Positions 33,155 to 39,688 of a DNA stretch of 43,912 bases are shown in pieces (within the stretch, counting starts at the first letter, position 1; the number at the start of each line of letters is the position of its first letter). Below the pieces are notes generated by a model that saw nothing but the letters and a program-made list of their open reading frames with translations, was not told the DNA's origin and ran no database searches. The position numbers and the translations under genes were made by a program. The stretch spans positions 1 through 43,912 of the IMG/VR virus record IMGVR_UViG_3300044612_000631; one strand, given 5' to 3'. This stretch comes from a virus.

Positions 33155-33376
33155 TTACCCCCTTAGTGCTTCCAATAGGACTTCTTCCATCTCTTGCTTT
33201 GCAGATAGAAGTTCTTCCAACTCAGCATGAGTTGAGTCGGCTCTCTTACCATCACCGAGACGCTGGGTTTTCTTTGCCAGTTGGTCTACGCCGATAGCCA
33301 GAGACTTGACGACAGCACGTAACTCAGAAAGAGTTAGTGTCACCTCAAGGGTTGGTTCATCTTTGCGATTACTCAC
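33155..33376 (-). CDS. 73-residue charged helical protein
   Basis: Mostly helical and charged (LSELRAVVKSLAIGVDQLAKK, AELEELLSAKQEMEEVL). Likely coiled coil. It overlaps the upstream gene by 4 bases and is followed four bases later by the transglycosylase. Function unknown. Confidence 0.65.
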   Translation of the reverse strand: MSNRKDEPTLEVTLTLSELRAVVKSLAIGVDQLAKKTQRLGDGKRADSTHAELEELLSAKQEMEEVLLEALRG

Positions 33377-33900
33377 GGTAGTTGCCTTTCATTCTGAATA
33401 GATGCTGATTTCATTGCACGAACAATGTCGTACATGTCTTGCATGGCACTTGCTAATGAGCCCATTGCGTTACCTTCGTCGTATGTAACGGCTTCTTCGT
33501 CCGTAAATCGGATAGAAGAACCCATTTTTCCGTTGTGGCACATTGTCATGAGACGCACACGCCTACGCTCAGGGTGTTGTGATGGTGCAATCTCATCTGC
33601 ATCATCTCCCTTCTTGATTGGTGCAGCCCAACCACAAGTAACAACAGCAAAGCCATTGTAACCAGAGTCAAACAACAACACAGCGTTGAATGTGTCGTCA
33701 AGCATTTCGTACACATCAGCATGTTCTGCAATCTTTCTGATTGCTGGAACTTCACCACGAACATAATCAACAGCAAATAATATTGCGTTGCCTAGGTCAA
33801 ATGGTTCTGTTGTGTCGCTTTCTACTTTGCTTGCTATTGCTTGGTCAATCTCTTGCAGAGTTTGTCCAAACTTTTCTGAATAGTTGATTGGTGTGTTCAT
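33373..33900 (-). CDS. Hypothetical 175-residue protein
   Basis: Mixed alpha/beta protein with FDLGNAILFAVDYVRGEVPAI and a conserved-looking NGFAVVTCGWAAP core. No motif is recognised. It is coupled by 4-base overlaps to WhiB upstream and to the coiled-coil gene downstream. Confidence 0.65.
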   Translation of the reverse strand: MNTPINYSEKFGQTLQEIDQAIASKVESDTTEPFDLGNAILFAVDYVRGEVPAIRKIAEHADVYEMLDDTFNAVLLFDSGYNGFAVVTCGWAAPIKKGDDADEIAPSQHPERRRVRLMTMCHNGKMGSSIRFTDEEAVTYDEGNAMGSLASAMQDMYDIVRAMKSASIQNERQLP

Positions 33901-34148
33901 TTCTTTTTATTCTTTCTGTAGTCGGCTTTGCCGTTGGTTAGTGTTATTCCACCCCAAATGCCCCATGAGTTGGTTGCCTTGCCGTAAGCGAGGCACTCAA
34001 CTTTTAGTGAGCATTCAGAGCAAATTGCTTTTGCTTGCTTCCATTCTTTCATTTTCTGTTTGGTTGGTGGCCATTCTGGAAACCACCACACAGTTGGCTG
34101 AGACTTACAGTTTGCTTCTGTAAAGTCTATCGTCACAGGCTCAAACAT
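33897..34148 (-). CDS. whiB: WhiB-family iron-sulfur transcription regulator
   Basis: The 83-residue protein has four cysteines (C14, C43, C46, C52), ICSECSLKVEC as the CxxCxxxxxC core, the GIWGG turn at 63-67, and a Lys-rich DNA-binding tail. WhiB proteins bind a 4Fe-4S cluster and the host sigma factor. They are found only in actinobacteria and their phages, which makes this gene the best evidence for the host. It could redirect host transcription or block superinfection. Confidence 0.92.
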   Translation of the reverse strand: MFEPVTIDFTEANCKSQPTVWWFPEWPPTKQKMKEWKQAKAICSECSLKVECLAYGKATNSWGIWGGITLTNGKADYRKNKKK

Positions 34149-34674
34149 CTGAGCCTGCTGTCAATCGGTTCTGAATAACCCTGAGCACTTTCTCCGCAAT
34201 CTCGTTAGAAAGATTGCTAGTCATTGACTCAACTTTCTCATTGACCAATTCTCTAACGAATGATGCGCTCACTGTTTCACCAATGTTCACCTGTACTTGA
34301 TTGTTCACCATGTTTCTGAAACGGTTGTTGTTCATGAGGTGGCGAAGAAACGCTTCGTTCTCCCACAACGGTGCTGTCAAGTCAATGAGTTGCTGATAAT
34401 CAAGGTTGCTACCAACCTCACTAATTATCTGTGAGTAGTCAATGCTTTCCAGAACCCAGTTACGCACCTTGCGTGTGTATTCCCGGTCTTCTTTGATGTT
34501 CTCAGACACATCATCAACAACCATCTGTAAGTTTGGGATACGACCGTTTACTTGTCGTTCCACTTCCTCAATGATTTGTGTTTCCATTGACTGACTGAAT
34601 AGTGATGGCATTGAGGCACTGTCTACAGATACCTCAAATTCCATTGTTGATGGGATTAGTTTGATTGTTGTCAC
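34141..34674 (-). CDS. Hypothetical 177-residue helical protein
   Basis: Helical, acidic at the N-terminus, with NNNRFRNMVNNQVQV and a C-terminal amphipathic helix. The GTG start at 34674 overlaps the previous stop as GTGA and has an AAGGAG site. It precedes whiB with an 8-base overlap. Function unknown. Confidence 0.65.
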   Translation of the reverse strand: MTTIKLIPSTMEFEVSVDSASMPSLFSQSMETQIIEEVERQVNGRIPNLQMVVDDVSENIKEDREYTRKVRNWVLESIDYSQIISEVGSNLDYQQLIDLTAPLWENEAFLRHLMNNNRFRNMVNNQVQVNIGETVSASFVRELVNEKVESMTSNLSNEIAEKVLRVIQNRLTAGSDV

Positions 34675-34820
34675 TTGCTTTCTCCTTGTGTGTTTGTTTC
34701 TGTTTTGAGTGAGTCAGGAATGAGGTCATCAAATGTGACTTCATTCAGTCGGATATTGTTTTGTGCAAACCCTCGCTGAAATGCAGCGAGGTAGTATGCG
34801 TACCGCTCTTCTTGGTTCAT
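34671..34820 (-). CDS. 49-residue hypothetical protein
   Basis: Begins MNQEERYAYYLAAFQRGF and has an AGGAGA ribosome site. It starts seven bases after the amidotransferase-like gene ends. The stop overlaps the next gene as GTGA. Probably a real small gene; no family is recognised. Confidence 0.65.
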   Translation of the reverse strand: MNQEERYAYYLAAFQRGFAQNNIRLNEVTFDDLIPDSLKTETNTQGESK

Positions 34821-34827
34821 GTTTCTC

Positions 34828-35838
34828 CTAGTTGTAACTTGGGTGTGTGGTTGTTTGAGTTGGAATGACTACGGCATTGGCTTCGTAGATATCCTCATTG
34901 AATGCTTCCAAATCGTAGATTTGGTAGATGGCTGACCAACATGCACATGGATACTGAGCACCACAGAAGTGGCAACCACCGCATTGGTCACAGTGTGTTT
35001 CTAGAACACCATCTGGTGTCTTGTGTGCGTGAGCACAGTTGTAACACTCAATGAGTTGTGTGGTGTCATCAATGTGAGTAGTGAACACATCGAACTGTTG
35101 CATCTGCTCTTCTGCAAGATACTCAAGTTCATCGTCGTAGTCAGGAATGTACAAGCCTGCATCAGTCTTGTTGTCCCACGACGAAGCGTATGTGGTCTTG
35201 TTGTAGCCATAGTCCCAGTCGTCGTAACCCCAAAGACTGCCACTTGACTTGTATGAAGTGGAAGTGTAGGGCTTGTAAACAACTTGCTCGTATGAGTAGT
35301 TAGACCACCACATGTCCTTGTCCCAGTGACCAGACTTCTCGTTGAGAATATACCAGTCTTGCTTGGCTTCATCATTGACGGTGAGGAATACCAACTTAGA
35401 ACCAGTAGCCCATGCTTCTAGTTTCTTGTAGTACTCATCATCATCAAGTGATGTGATGCCACCAACACTAGGCATGATGTCTTGCGCAAACACTTTTGTG
35501 TCCGAACGCACATCACCCTTTGGTATTGCTACTGGAAGTATGCCGTTGTGACCAACGACTGATTGGCTGTCTTTGCCCAAGAAGAATGGGTGACAGTTGG
35601 CAACAGTCTCGCTACCGTGGGTTGCCCAACGGAAGTGGAAGATTGCAGGACCATTGTGTGTTGGTCGCAAGTCAATGAACTTGTTTGCAACATCATCAAA
35701 GTTCATGCTGTGATAAGTCACAATCTTCTTGCCTGTTGATATTGCGAAACCAAAGCCATCTGGATTTGCTTTCGCTGCTGTCCTGAACCTGTCCATGTCT
35801 GGAGAGACATAATCAGGAATGAATGTTAGTAAACACAT
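34828..35838 (-). CDS. Class II glutamine-amidotransferase-like protein with C-terminal Cys module
   Basis: The 336-residue protein begins with the nucleophile Cys2 (MCLLTF). It shows NPDGFGFA (25-32), FHFRWATHG (67-75), NCHPF (81-85) and VVGHNGIL (94-101), the motifs of Ntn-hydrolase glutamine amidotransferases. Residues 180-250 are Tyr/Trp/Asp-rich. A Cys-rich module follows (C265, C268, C283, C286, C289, C292, C298, C300). It would release ammonia or cut a gamma-glutamyl bond for the neighbouring amidoligase. That pairing is known for the amidoligase family. Confidence 0.82.
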   Translation of the reverse strand: MCLLTFIPDYVSPDMDRFRTAAKANPDGFGFAISTGKKIVTYHSMNFDDVANKFIDLRPTHNGPAIFHFRWATHGSETVANCHPFFLGKDSQSVVGHNGILPVAIPKGDVRSDTKVFAQDIMPSVGGITSLDDDEYYKKLEAWATGSKLVFLTVNDEAKQDWYILNEKSGHWDKDMWWSNYSYEQVVYKPYTSTSYKSSGSLWGYDDWDYGYNKTTYASSWDNKTDAGLYIPDYDDELEYLAEEQMQQFDVFTTHIDDTTQLIECYNCAHAHKTPDGVLETHCDQCGGCHFCGAQYPCACWSAIYQIYDLEAFNEDIYEANAVVIPTQTTTHPSYN

Positions 35839-35886
35839 ATTGTGTTCCTTTCTTTGTTTGTTGTTTGTTGATTTGTGATGTTAGGA

Positions 35887-35908
35887 AACTGAGATACATG
35901 TCTCAGTT
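35887..35908 (-). promoter_or_regulatory. 22-bp palindrome, copy 2
   Basis: AACTGAGA-TACATG-TCTCAGTT. It overlaps the amidoligase stop codon and lies 49 bases upstream of the amidotransferase-like start, giving that gene its own element. Confidence 0.8.
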
Positions 35909-36961
35909 GTCGTCACCGTGAGAAGAGCAACGCTCTGCGATACGGTCAGACAGAATGGAATAACGCTCTTGCGTCTTGACCCATGAACGGAATGAACGGA
36001 ACGCCAAAGCGTTGCCAGACATAACTCTCTGAGTGTTGCACTCTGTCTCGGTGTAAGTGAAGACTGCATCACAGAACTGCAAAGCAGCCTGAACAGTCTT
36101 AGGGTTGAGTGATGGCTTGAAGAAACGCAACTCAACAGTGTGGCGGTTCTGCAAGTTCACAGCACAGTAACGCTCGTGGTTGCGTTCCTCGTTCTTAGCG
36201 AACTTCATCAACGAGGAAGTTGTACGAGTGACATAGTTGCCATCGTCGTTGTACTCATTCCATGAGTTGAGGAAATAAGCCTTGTCAAAGTTAGCCCAAC
36301 GCTCGCTGTCACGACCTGCGAAACGCTTCACATCTGCAGAGTTATCAAGTATCAACTTGAAGAACTTGAATAGATGCTTTTCGTCTCGGAATGCAGAGCG
36401 TGACAAGTGAACATGCAGACCACATGTGCTTGTGTCCCACGACTTGCAACCTTTCTTGATTAGACCAGAGATACCGTTCCAATCAAAGTGATTAGTTGCA
36501 AAGCCCAATGTCATTGGATGCGAAACAATCTCGAACCCATGATTGAGTGAGCCATCTTCTTTGAGATACACAACATCATTGTGTTGCGTGTTGATTGTCT
36601 CAAGCACAAAGCGTGCACAATCTTCACGAGGGAAACGACCTGTCTCCAACTCCAACTCAAAGCCCATGTACAAAGATGTACGGCGTGAGTTGGCACTGTC
36701 GGGAACAGTTGCGTAGTACGACTTGTGACCGTCGTCGTTGAGGAAGATTGCAGTTGGCTTGGCAGAGTAAGACATAATCAAACTCTCGCTTTCCTCATCT
36801 TCCTCGTTCTCCACTTCCATTTCGCAGACGAAATCCTCATTGCAACCGCAACAGCGGTAATTGCTGTCCCAATCGTTGCTATAAGCGTCGTCTTGCTCTA
36901 TTGTGTCACCACAGTTGTAGCACTCAATATATGTTGTATCTTCTTCTTCACTTGCAGGCAT
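35903..36961 (-). CDS. Putative amidoligase with N-terminal Cys module
   Basis: The 352-residue protein matches the Amidoligase_2 (COOH-NH2 ligase) family: GFELELE (100-106), KEDGSLNHGFEIVSHPM (134-150), CGLHVHLSR (180-188) and AVNLQNRHTVELRFF (267-281). These are the ATP/metal-binding blocks of a glutamine-synthetase-like fold. A zinc-ribbon-like module (C14, C17, C37, C38, C40, C46) precedes it. The family joins an amine to a carboxylate, so peptide or cell-wall modification is plausible; the substrate is unknown. The ATG at 36961 has a near-perfect AAGGAGG site, although the frame stays open to 37060. Confidence 0.85.
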   Translation of the reverse strand: MPASEEEDTTYIECYNCGDTIEQDDAYSNDWDSNYRCCGCNEDFVCEMEVENEEDEESESLIMSYSAKPTAIFLNDDGHKSYYATVPDSANSRRTSLYMGFELELETGRFPREDCARFVLETINTQHNDVVYLKEDGSLNHGFEIVSHPMTLGFATNHFDWNGISGLIKKGCKSWDTSTCGLHVHLSRSAFRDEKHLFKFFKLILDNSADVKRFAGRDSERWANFDKAYFLNSWNEYNDDGNYVTRTTSSLMKFAKNEERNHERYCAVNLQNRHTVELRFFKPSLNPKTVQAALQFCDAVFTYTETECNTQRVMSGNALAFRSFRSWVKTQERYSILSDRIAERCSSHGDDN

Positions 36962-36990
36962 GATGCCCTCCTTGTTTGTTGTTTGTTTAT

Positions 36991-37057
36991 GTGTCCCACA
37001 GCCTAAGCCGTAGGCGAGAATGCACCAATGTATGGGGGACACCGATGCACTCTCGCC
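36991..37057 (-). other. Structured leader with possible pseudoknot before the amidoligase
   Basis: In the leftward transcript, bases 37057-37044 pair with 37026-37013 as a 14-bp stem with two G-U pairs. The 17-base loop contains GTGTCCC (37042-37036), which is complementary to GGGACAC (36997-36991) downstream. That could form a pseudoknot just upstream of the ribosome site. A competing CCTA/TAGG hairpin also exists. Confidence 0.5.
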
Positions 37058-37063
37058 CACGCA

Positions 37064-37085
37064 AACTGAGATACATGTCTCAGTT
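37064..37085 (-). promoter_or_regulatory. 22-bp palindrome, copy 3
   Basis: AACTGAGA-TACATG-TCTCAGTT, with one extra matching base on each side. It lies 14 bases past the previous gene's stop and about 100 bases upstream of the amidoligase start. Confidence 0.8.
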
Positions 37086-37099
37086 TGTATGAGCGTTGC

Positions 37100-37276
37100 T
37101 CACGCAACTTGTTCTGCGTTCACATCACCTGCTTTCTGCAATGCAAACTCTAACAGTCTGCGTTGGTAATCTCGTTCTTCTTGTGACTGATTGTATGCCT
37201 TGACCATCTTCCATGCGAACTCAACGAGTTCATCTTTCTTCATTGCATACAGGGCTTGCTTGCTTGTCTTATTCAT
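37100..37276 (-). CDS. 58-residue hypothetical protein
   Basis: Starts MNKTSKQALYAMKKDELVEF; charged and helical with a QEERDYQRRLLEFALQK helix. The ATG overlaps the previous stop (ATGA) and an AGAAG site precedes it. The family is not recognised. Confidence 0.65.
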   Translation of the reverse strand: MNKTSKQALYAMKKDELVEFAWKMVKAYNQSQEERDYQRRLLEFALQKAGDVNAEQVA

Positions 37277-37419
37277 TTCTTCTCCATTTCTTCTGTTAGT
37301 TCTGCAATTTGCTTGAGCAGACGCTTGTTCTCTTCTTGCAACAACTGAATGTCAGTCTCTGCATTGTCTAGTGTTGCTCTGATTTGCTTGAGTTGCATCT
37401 TGATGTAACTACTTGTCAT
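37273..37419 (-). CDS. 48-residue coiled-coil protein
   Basis: A leucine-rich coiled coil (LLQEENKRLLKQIAELTEE) fills the C-terminal half. The ATG at 37419 has an AGGAGAA site and overlaps the previous stop as ATGA. A 14-residue upstream extension is open but has no ribosome site. Confidence 0.65.
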   Translation of the reverse strand: MTSSYIKMQLKQIRATLDNAETDIQLLQEENKRLLKQIAELTEEMEKK

Positions 37420-37637
37420 TTCTGTTCTCCTGTTGTGTATGTTTCTGCTTTTCCATTGCAATCATCTGGCTGAACAACGCCAGTGATTGCGTACAAACTG
37501 CCGAACTTGCTCATGAGATAGTAGTTGTACTTGTCATCAGTCAAGAGATTGCCCTGAAGCATCATCTTTGTGATGAAGAACCAACTGTCCCCCCAGTTCT
37601 TGCCGTTTCGATAGTGTTGTTTGATTTGCTGTTTCAT
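37416..37637 (-). CDS. 73-residue hypothetical protein
   Basis: Starts MKQQIKQHYRNGKNWGDSWFF, rich in aromatic and polar residues. It is the first gene after the palindrome at 37677 and begins a three-gene chain joined by ATGA overlaps. Function unknown. Confidence 0.65.
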   Translation of the reverse strand: MKQQIKQHYRNGKNWGDSWFFITKMMLQGNLLTDDKYNYYLMSKFGSLYAITGVVQPDDCNGKAETYTTGEQK

Positions 37638-37676
37638 GTCTGTTTCTCTTTCTGTTTGTGTGTTTATGTGTAGTGG

Positions 37677-37698
37677 AAGTGAGATAACTATCTCAGTT
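37677..37698 (-). promoter_or_regulatory. 22-bp palindrome, copy 4
   Basis: AAGTGAGA-TAACTA-TCTCAGTT, one arm mismatch, overlapping the stop of the membrane gene at 37693 and 40 bases upstream of the ATG at 37637. Confidence 0.75.
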
Positions 37699-37848
37699 CC
37701 AGTCCTTGTTTGTTGGGTGATTACGCATTACCCATTGACGAGACATGTGCATATCTCGCTCTGCTTTCTCGTAGCCGTACTCAAATGCAAAGCCCCACAC
37801 AAGTAGGACAACAATGAGTGCAGTTGTAAATAAGCCGAACCAATTCAT
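37693..37848 (-). CDS. 51-residue single-span membrane protein
   Basis: One hydrophobic helix near the N-terminus (LFTTALIVVLLVWGFAF) is followed by a charged tail ending RNHPTNKDWN. Its ATG overlaps the end of the preceding gene. Its TGA lies within the palindrome. It could be a superinfection or membrane-stress protein; no family is recognised. Confidence 0.65.
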   Translation of the reverse strand: MNWFGLFTTALIVVLLVWGFAFEYGYEKAERDMHMSRQWVMRNHPTNKDWN

Positions 37849-38063
37849 TAGATACTCCATTCTTGATTAGGAAAACGAGGTGTTACGCCTACATCTTCTT
37901 TGCTAATACGCTTCTCAATAGTAACAATGTCAGTGAATTGGTCAAGCAAAGCAAGAACTTCTGCAAGTTCATCTCTCTTGTTGATTATCTGTGAACGCAA
38001 ATCGTAAGCACGATTACTTAGTGCCTCAAATGTGTCCTTGTTCTTACGGAATGGATTACGCAT
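37848..38063 (-). CDS. 71-residue coiled-coil protein
   Basis: Helical and charged (FEALSNRAYDLRSQIINKR, ELAEVLALLDQF). An AGAGGTAAAG site precedes the ATG. First gene after palindrome copy 5 and a long leader hairpin. Function unknown. Confidence 0.65.
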   Translation of the reverse strand: MRNPFRKNKDTFEALSNRAYDLRSQIINKRDELAEVLALLDQFTDIVTIEKRISKEDVGVTPRFPNQEWSI

Positions 38064-38115
38064 TTCTTTACCTCTTTCGTTTGTATGTATATCTGCTCAC
38101 ACTGTGTGAACATGA

Positions 38116-38149
38116 CGCAACACTATGCAGGGGGCTACATAATGTTGCG
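38116..38149 (-). other. Long leader hairpin after palindrome copy 5
   Basis: The leftward transcript folds CGCAACATTATG against CATAGTGTTGCG, 12 bp with one U-G pair, around a loop containing CCCCC. It lies between the palindrome at 38170 and the ATG at 38063, a layout like the amidoligase leader, whose loop also has CCCCC. Confidence 0.6.
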
Positions 38150-38169
38150 CTAACTCACACAAGAGTTAG

Positions 38170-38191
38170 AACTGAGATAAGTGTCTCAGTT
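38170..38191 (-). promoter_or_regulatory. 22-bp palindrome, copy 5
   Basis: AACTGAGA-TAAGTG-TCTCAGTT. It overlaps the stop codon of the gene at 38190 and lies about 107 bases upstream of the next start. Confidence 0.8.
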
Positions 38192-38654
38192 ATTTCATGT
38201 ACTTGATTACTTCCTGCAGTTGCTTCTTGGTGTACTTCTTGCTCAATGCTTCTGCAGTACGCTTAGCCGAGAAACGGCTAGTGGACTTAGCATTTGCACG
38301 CTGTCCCTCACCGCTCATCATTGCCTTGACGCTTGCCCAAGTTGCGTAGGTGTATTCTTTCTCGCAAGCAATGATTACATTGTCAATGCTCTTGTACTTG
38401 CTCAATGCACGGAGTGCGATTGAGACATTGGTGCGAATGGTGCTGTCGCTGTTGCGTGCTTGACTAGCAACACTTGACGACAATGATGCCTTTGCATACT
38501 CACTTGCATTTACGCCAAGTGTCTTTGCTTCTGCACCTGCACCTAACCAACCTCGCACAACATCTGCCGACCCATTGAGAATGAGTGGCTCGTGCACAAG
38601 ACGGAACTTAGTTACTATCTTCTTGCTTGCTTGCTTCTTTACTTGCTTTGCCAT
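38190..38654 (-). CDS. Basic 154-residue hypothetical protein
   Basis: Lys-rich ends (MAKQVKKQASKK, KKYTKKQLQEVIKYMK) surround a helical core (SADVVRGWLGAGAEAK). The charge suggests nucleic-acid binding. The gene lies between two palindrome copies, so its product is one candidate for a regulator of those sites; there is no direct evidence. The ATG at 38654 has an AAGGAG site. Confidence 0.65.
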   Translation of the reverse strand: MAKQVKKQASKKIVTKFRLVHEPLILNGSADVVRGWLGAGAEAKTLGVNASEYAKASLSSSVASQARNSDSTIRTNVSIALRALSKYKSIDNVIIACEKEYTYATWASVKAMMSGEGQRANAKSTSRFSAKRTAEALSKKYTKKQLQEVIKYMK

Positions 38655-38725
38655 GATGGCTCTCCTTGTGTTTGTATTTGTGTTAGTCGGTAACACGCCG
38701 AGTGATTACTCACTAGCCAAAGCAC

Positions 38726-38747
38726 AACTGAGATAACTGTCTCAGTT
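38726..38747 (-). promoter_or_regulatory. 22-bp palindrome, copy 6
   Basis: AACTGAGA-TAACTG-TCTCAGTT, about 70 bases upstream of the ATG at 38654 and 22 bases past the stop of the preceding gene. Confidence 0.8.
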
Positions 38748-38769
38748 ATGCGTTGGTACTAAGTAACAA

Positions 38770-38925
38770 CTAATGCTTATTGCAACACTCATTGGTGCAA
38801 ACGCTTGCGTCATACCAACTTGTGTCTTCATGAGTGCGTCGTGCGATAATGCGAACAACTGCACCATTCACACGCACACCCAAACGATTACAACGCTCAA
38901 TGTATTCACGCATTGCATCACTCAT
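38770..38925 (-). CDS. 51-residue Cys-containing protein
   Basis: Starts MSDAMREYIERCNRLGVRV and ends SVCTNECCNKH. Cysteines at 12, 43, 47 and 48 with a terminal His suggest metal binding. An AGGTAGG ribosome site precedes the ATG. It is the first gene of the long leftward array, just downstream of the direct-repeat region. Confidence 0.65.
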   Translation of the reverse strand: MSDAMREYIERCNRLGVRVNGAVVRIIARRTHEDTSWYDASVCTNECCNKH

Positions 38926-38990
38926 AGGCTTACCTACCTTTGTTAGTCAAGCACCGTTCTTATCGGCGCACCATTGTTTCACTAATGGCA

Positions 38991-39052
38991 TGGGCTCATT
39001 ATTGGTTCTACGCATTGGGCGCATTATTGCCAGTGTTTGGGCGCATTTGTTC
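38991..39052. repeat. Three iteron-like direct repeats in a noncoding region
   Basis: TGGGCTCATTATTGG (38991), TGGGCGCATTATTGC (39016) and TGGGCGCATTTGTTC (39038) are spaced by 25 and 22 bases. The whole stretch 38926-39185 has no gene. It also holds a CCATT/AATGG inverted repeat (38971-38986) and G-rich runs near 39065-39085. It may be an origin or the main leftward promoter region. Confidence 0.5.
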
Positions 39053-39158
39053 TGAAGACACAAGGGGGAGGTAGGGTGGGGGTGCACCCGTCAACACAAT
39101 GGATGGATTCATGTCGTAGCCGTACAGACCAATTTCTAAAAAGGGGGTGGGGATAGAT

Positions 39159-39178
39159 AAAAAGGGTACCTTTCCCTT
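39159..39178 (-). terminator. Probable leftward terminator after the DUF6321-like gene
   Basis: On the leftward strand AAGGG, loop AAAGGTA, CCCTT is followed by more T. It starts 8 bases beyond the stop codon at 39186, so it would end the two-gene transcript starting at 39609. The stem is only 5 bp, so the strength is moderate. Confidence 0.6.
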
Positions 39179-39185
39179 ATTTTTA

Positions 39186-39449
39186 TTAGCAATCCCACTT
39201 TTTTAGGGCTAGTGCCTTGCGGGTTGGTCTACCCTTAGAGTCCTTCATAGGCCCCGGCATGCCGCTCATGCGTGCACAAAACGATTTACGACGTGCTGCG
39301 GACTTGGGTGACTTCTTTGCTTGTTTGGCTGAAACTGGCGGTTTTAGGGTGCCACCAGTTTGCTTCTTATAGGAAGCCCGACCCTTGGCATTGAGACCAC
39401 CTTCAGGGTTCTTCCCTTCTTTGCGTTGCCATGCTGCGGTCTTAGCCAC
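39186..39449 (-). CDS. DUF6321-like basic protein, 87 residues
   Basis: Contains AWQRKEGKNPEGGLNAKGR, TGGTLKPPVS and RRKSFCARMSGMPGPMKD, then KGRPTRKALALKKWDC. This conserved small phage family is widespread in aquatic phages and has no proven function. The GTG start at 39449 overlaps the preceding stop by 8 bases and has an AAGAGG site. Confidence 0.82.
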   Translation of the reverse strand: MAKTAAWQRKEGKNPEGGLNAKGRASYKKQTGGTLKPPVSAKQAKKSPKSAARRKSFCARMSGMPGPMKDSKGRPTRKALALKKWDC

Positions 39450-39609
39450 GACTCGACCTCTTTACAGCAGCGTTGTCAACAAGGTTCGGGTAAGGGCGAC
39501 CAGCCTTTTTGGCTCGTGCTTTAGCAGCGGCTTTTTGAGCAGGAGTAAGAGGGGTTGATTTCTTGTTTGGATTCTTCGTATTCCAAAATGCTGTTTTTCC
39601 TGATGCCAT
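39442..39609 (-). CDS. 55-residue basic protein
   Basis: Starts MASGKTAFWNTKNPNKKSTP and has KKAGRPYPNLVDNAA near the end. The type is often found beside DUF6321-like genes in aquatic phages, as far as I recall. A GGGAAGAG ribosome site precedes the ATG. It is the first leftward gene from the divergent control region. Confidence 0.7.
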   Translation of the reverse strand: MASGKTAFWNTKNPNKKSTPLTPAQKAAAKARAKKAGRPYPNLVDNAAVKRSSRG

Positions 39610-39646
39610 TTCTCTTCCCTTGAACTTGTGTCTTCAGCCTACTTGG

Positions 39647-39673
39647 CAACCTTCGCTCTAAGGAGCGAGGTTG
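39647..39673. other. Hairpin in the divergent control region
   Basis: CAACC-T-TCGCTC, loop TAAG, GAGCGA-GGTTG: 11 bp with one bulge. No T-run follows on either strand, so a terminator is not supported. It may be a control or packaging signal. Confidence 0.55.
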
Positions 39674-39688
39674 AACAGTTCTGTCCTT

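Noticed and set aside
35001-35375. Other-frame open stretches inside the amidotransferase-like, primase and helicase genes
   Set aside because: They lack ribosome sites and lie wholly within recognised genes with clear motifs.
36962-37060. Upstream extension of the amidoligase to a GTG at 37060
   Set aside because: The frame is open, but it crosses the structured leader and ignores the strong AAGGAGG site next to the ATG at 36961.
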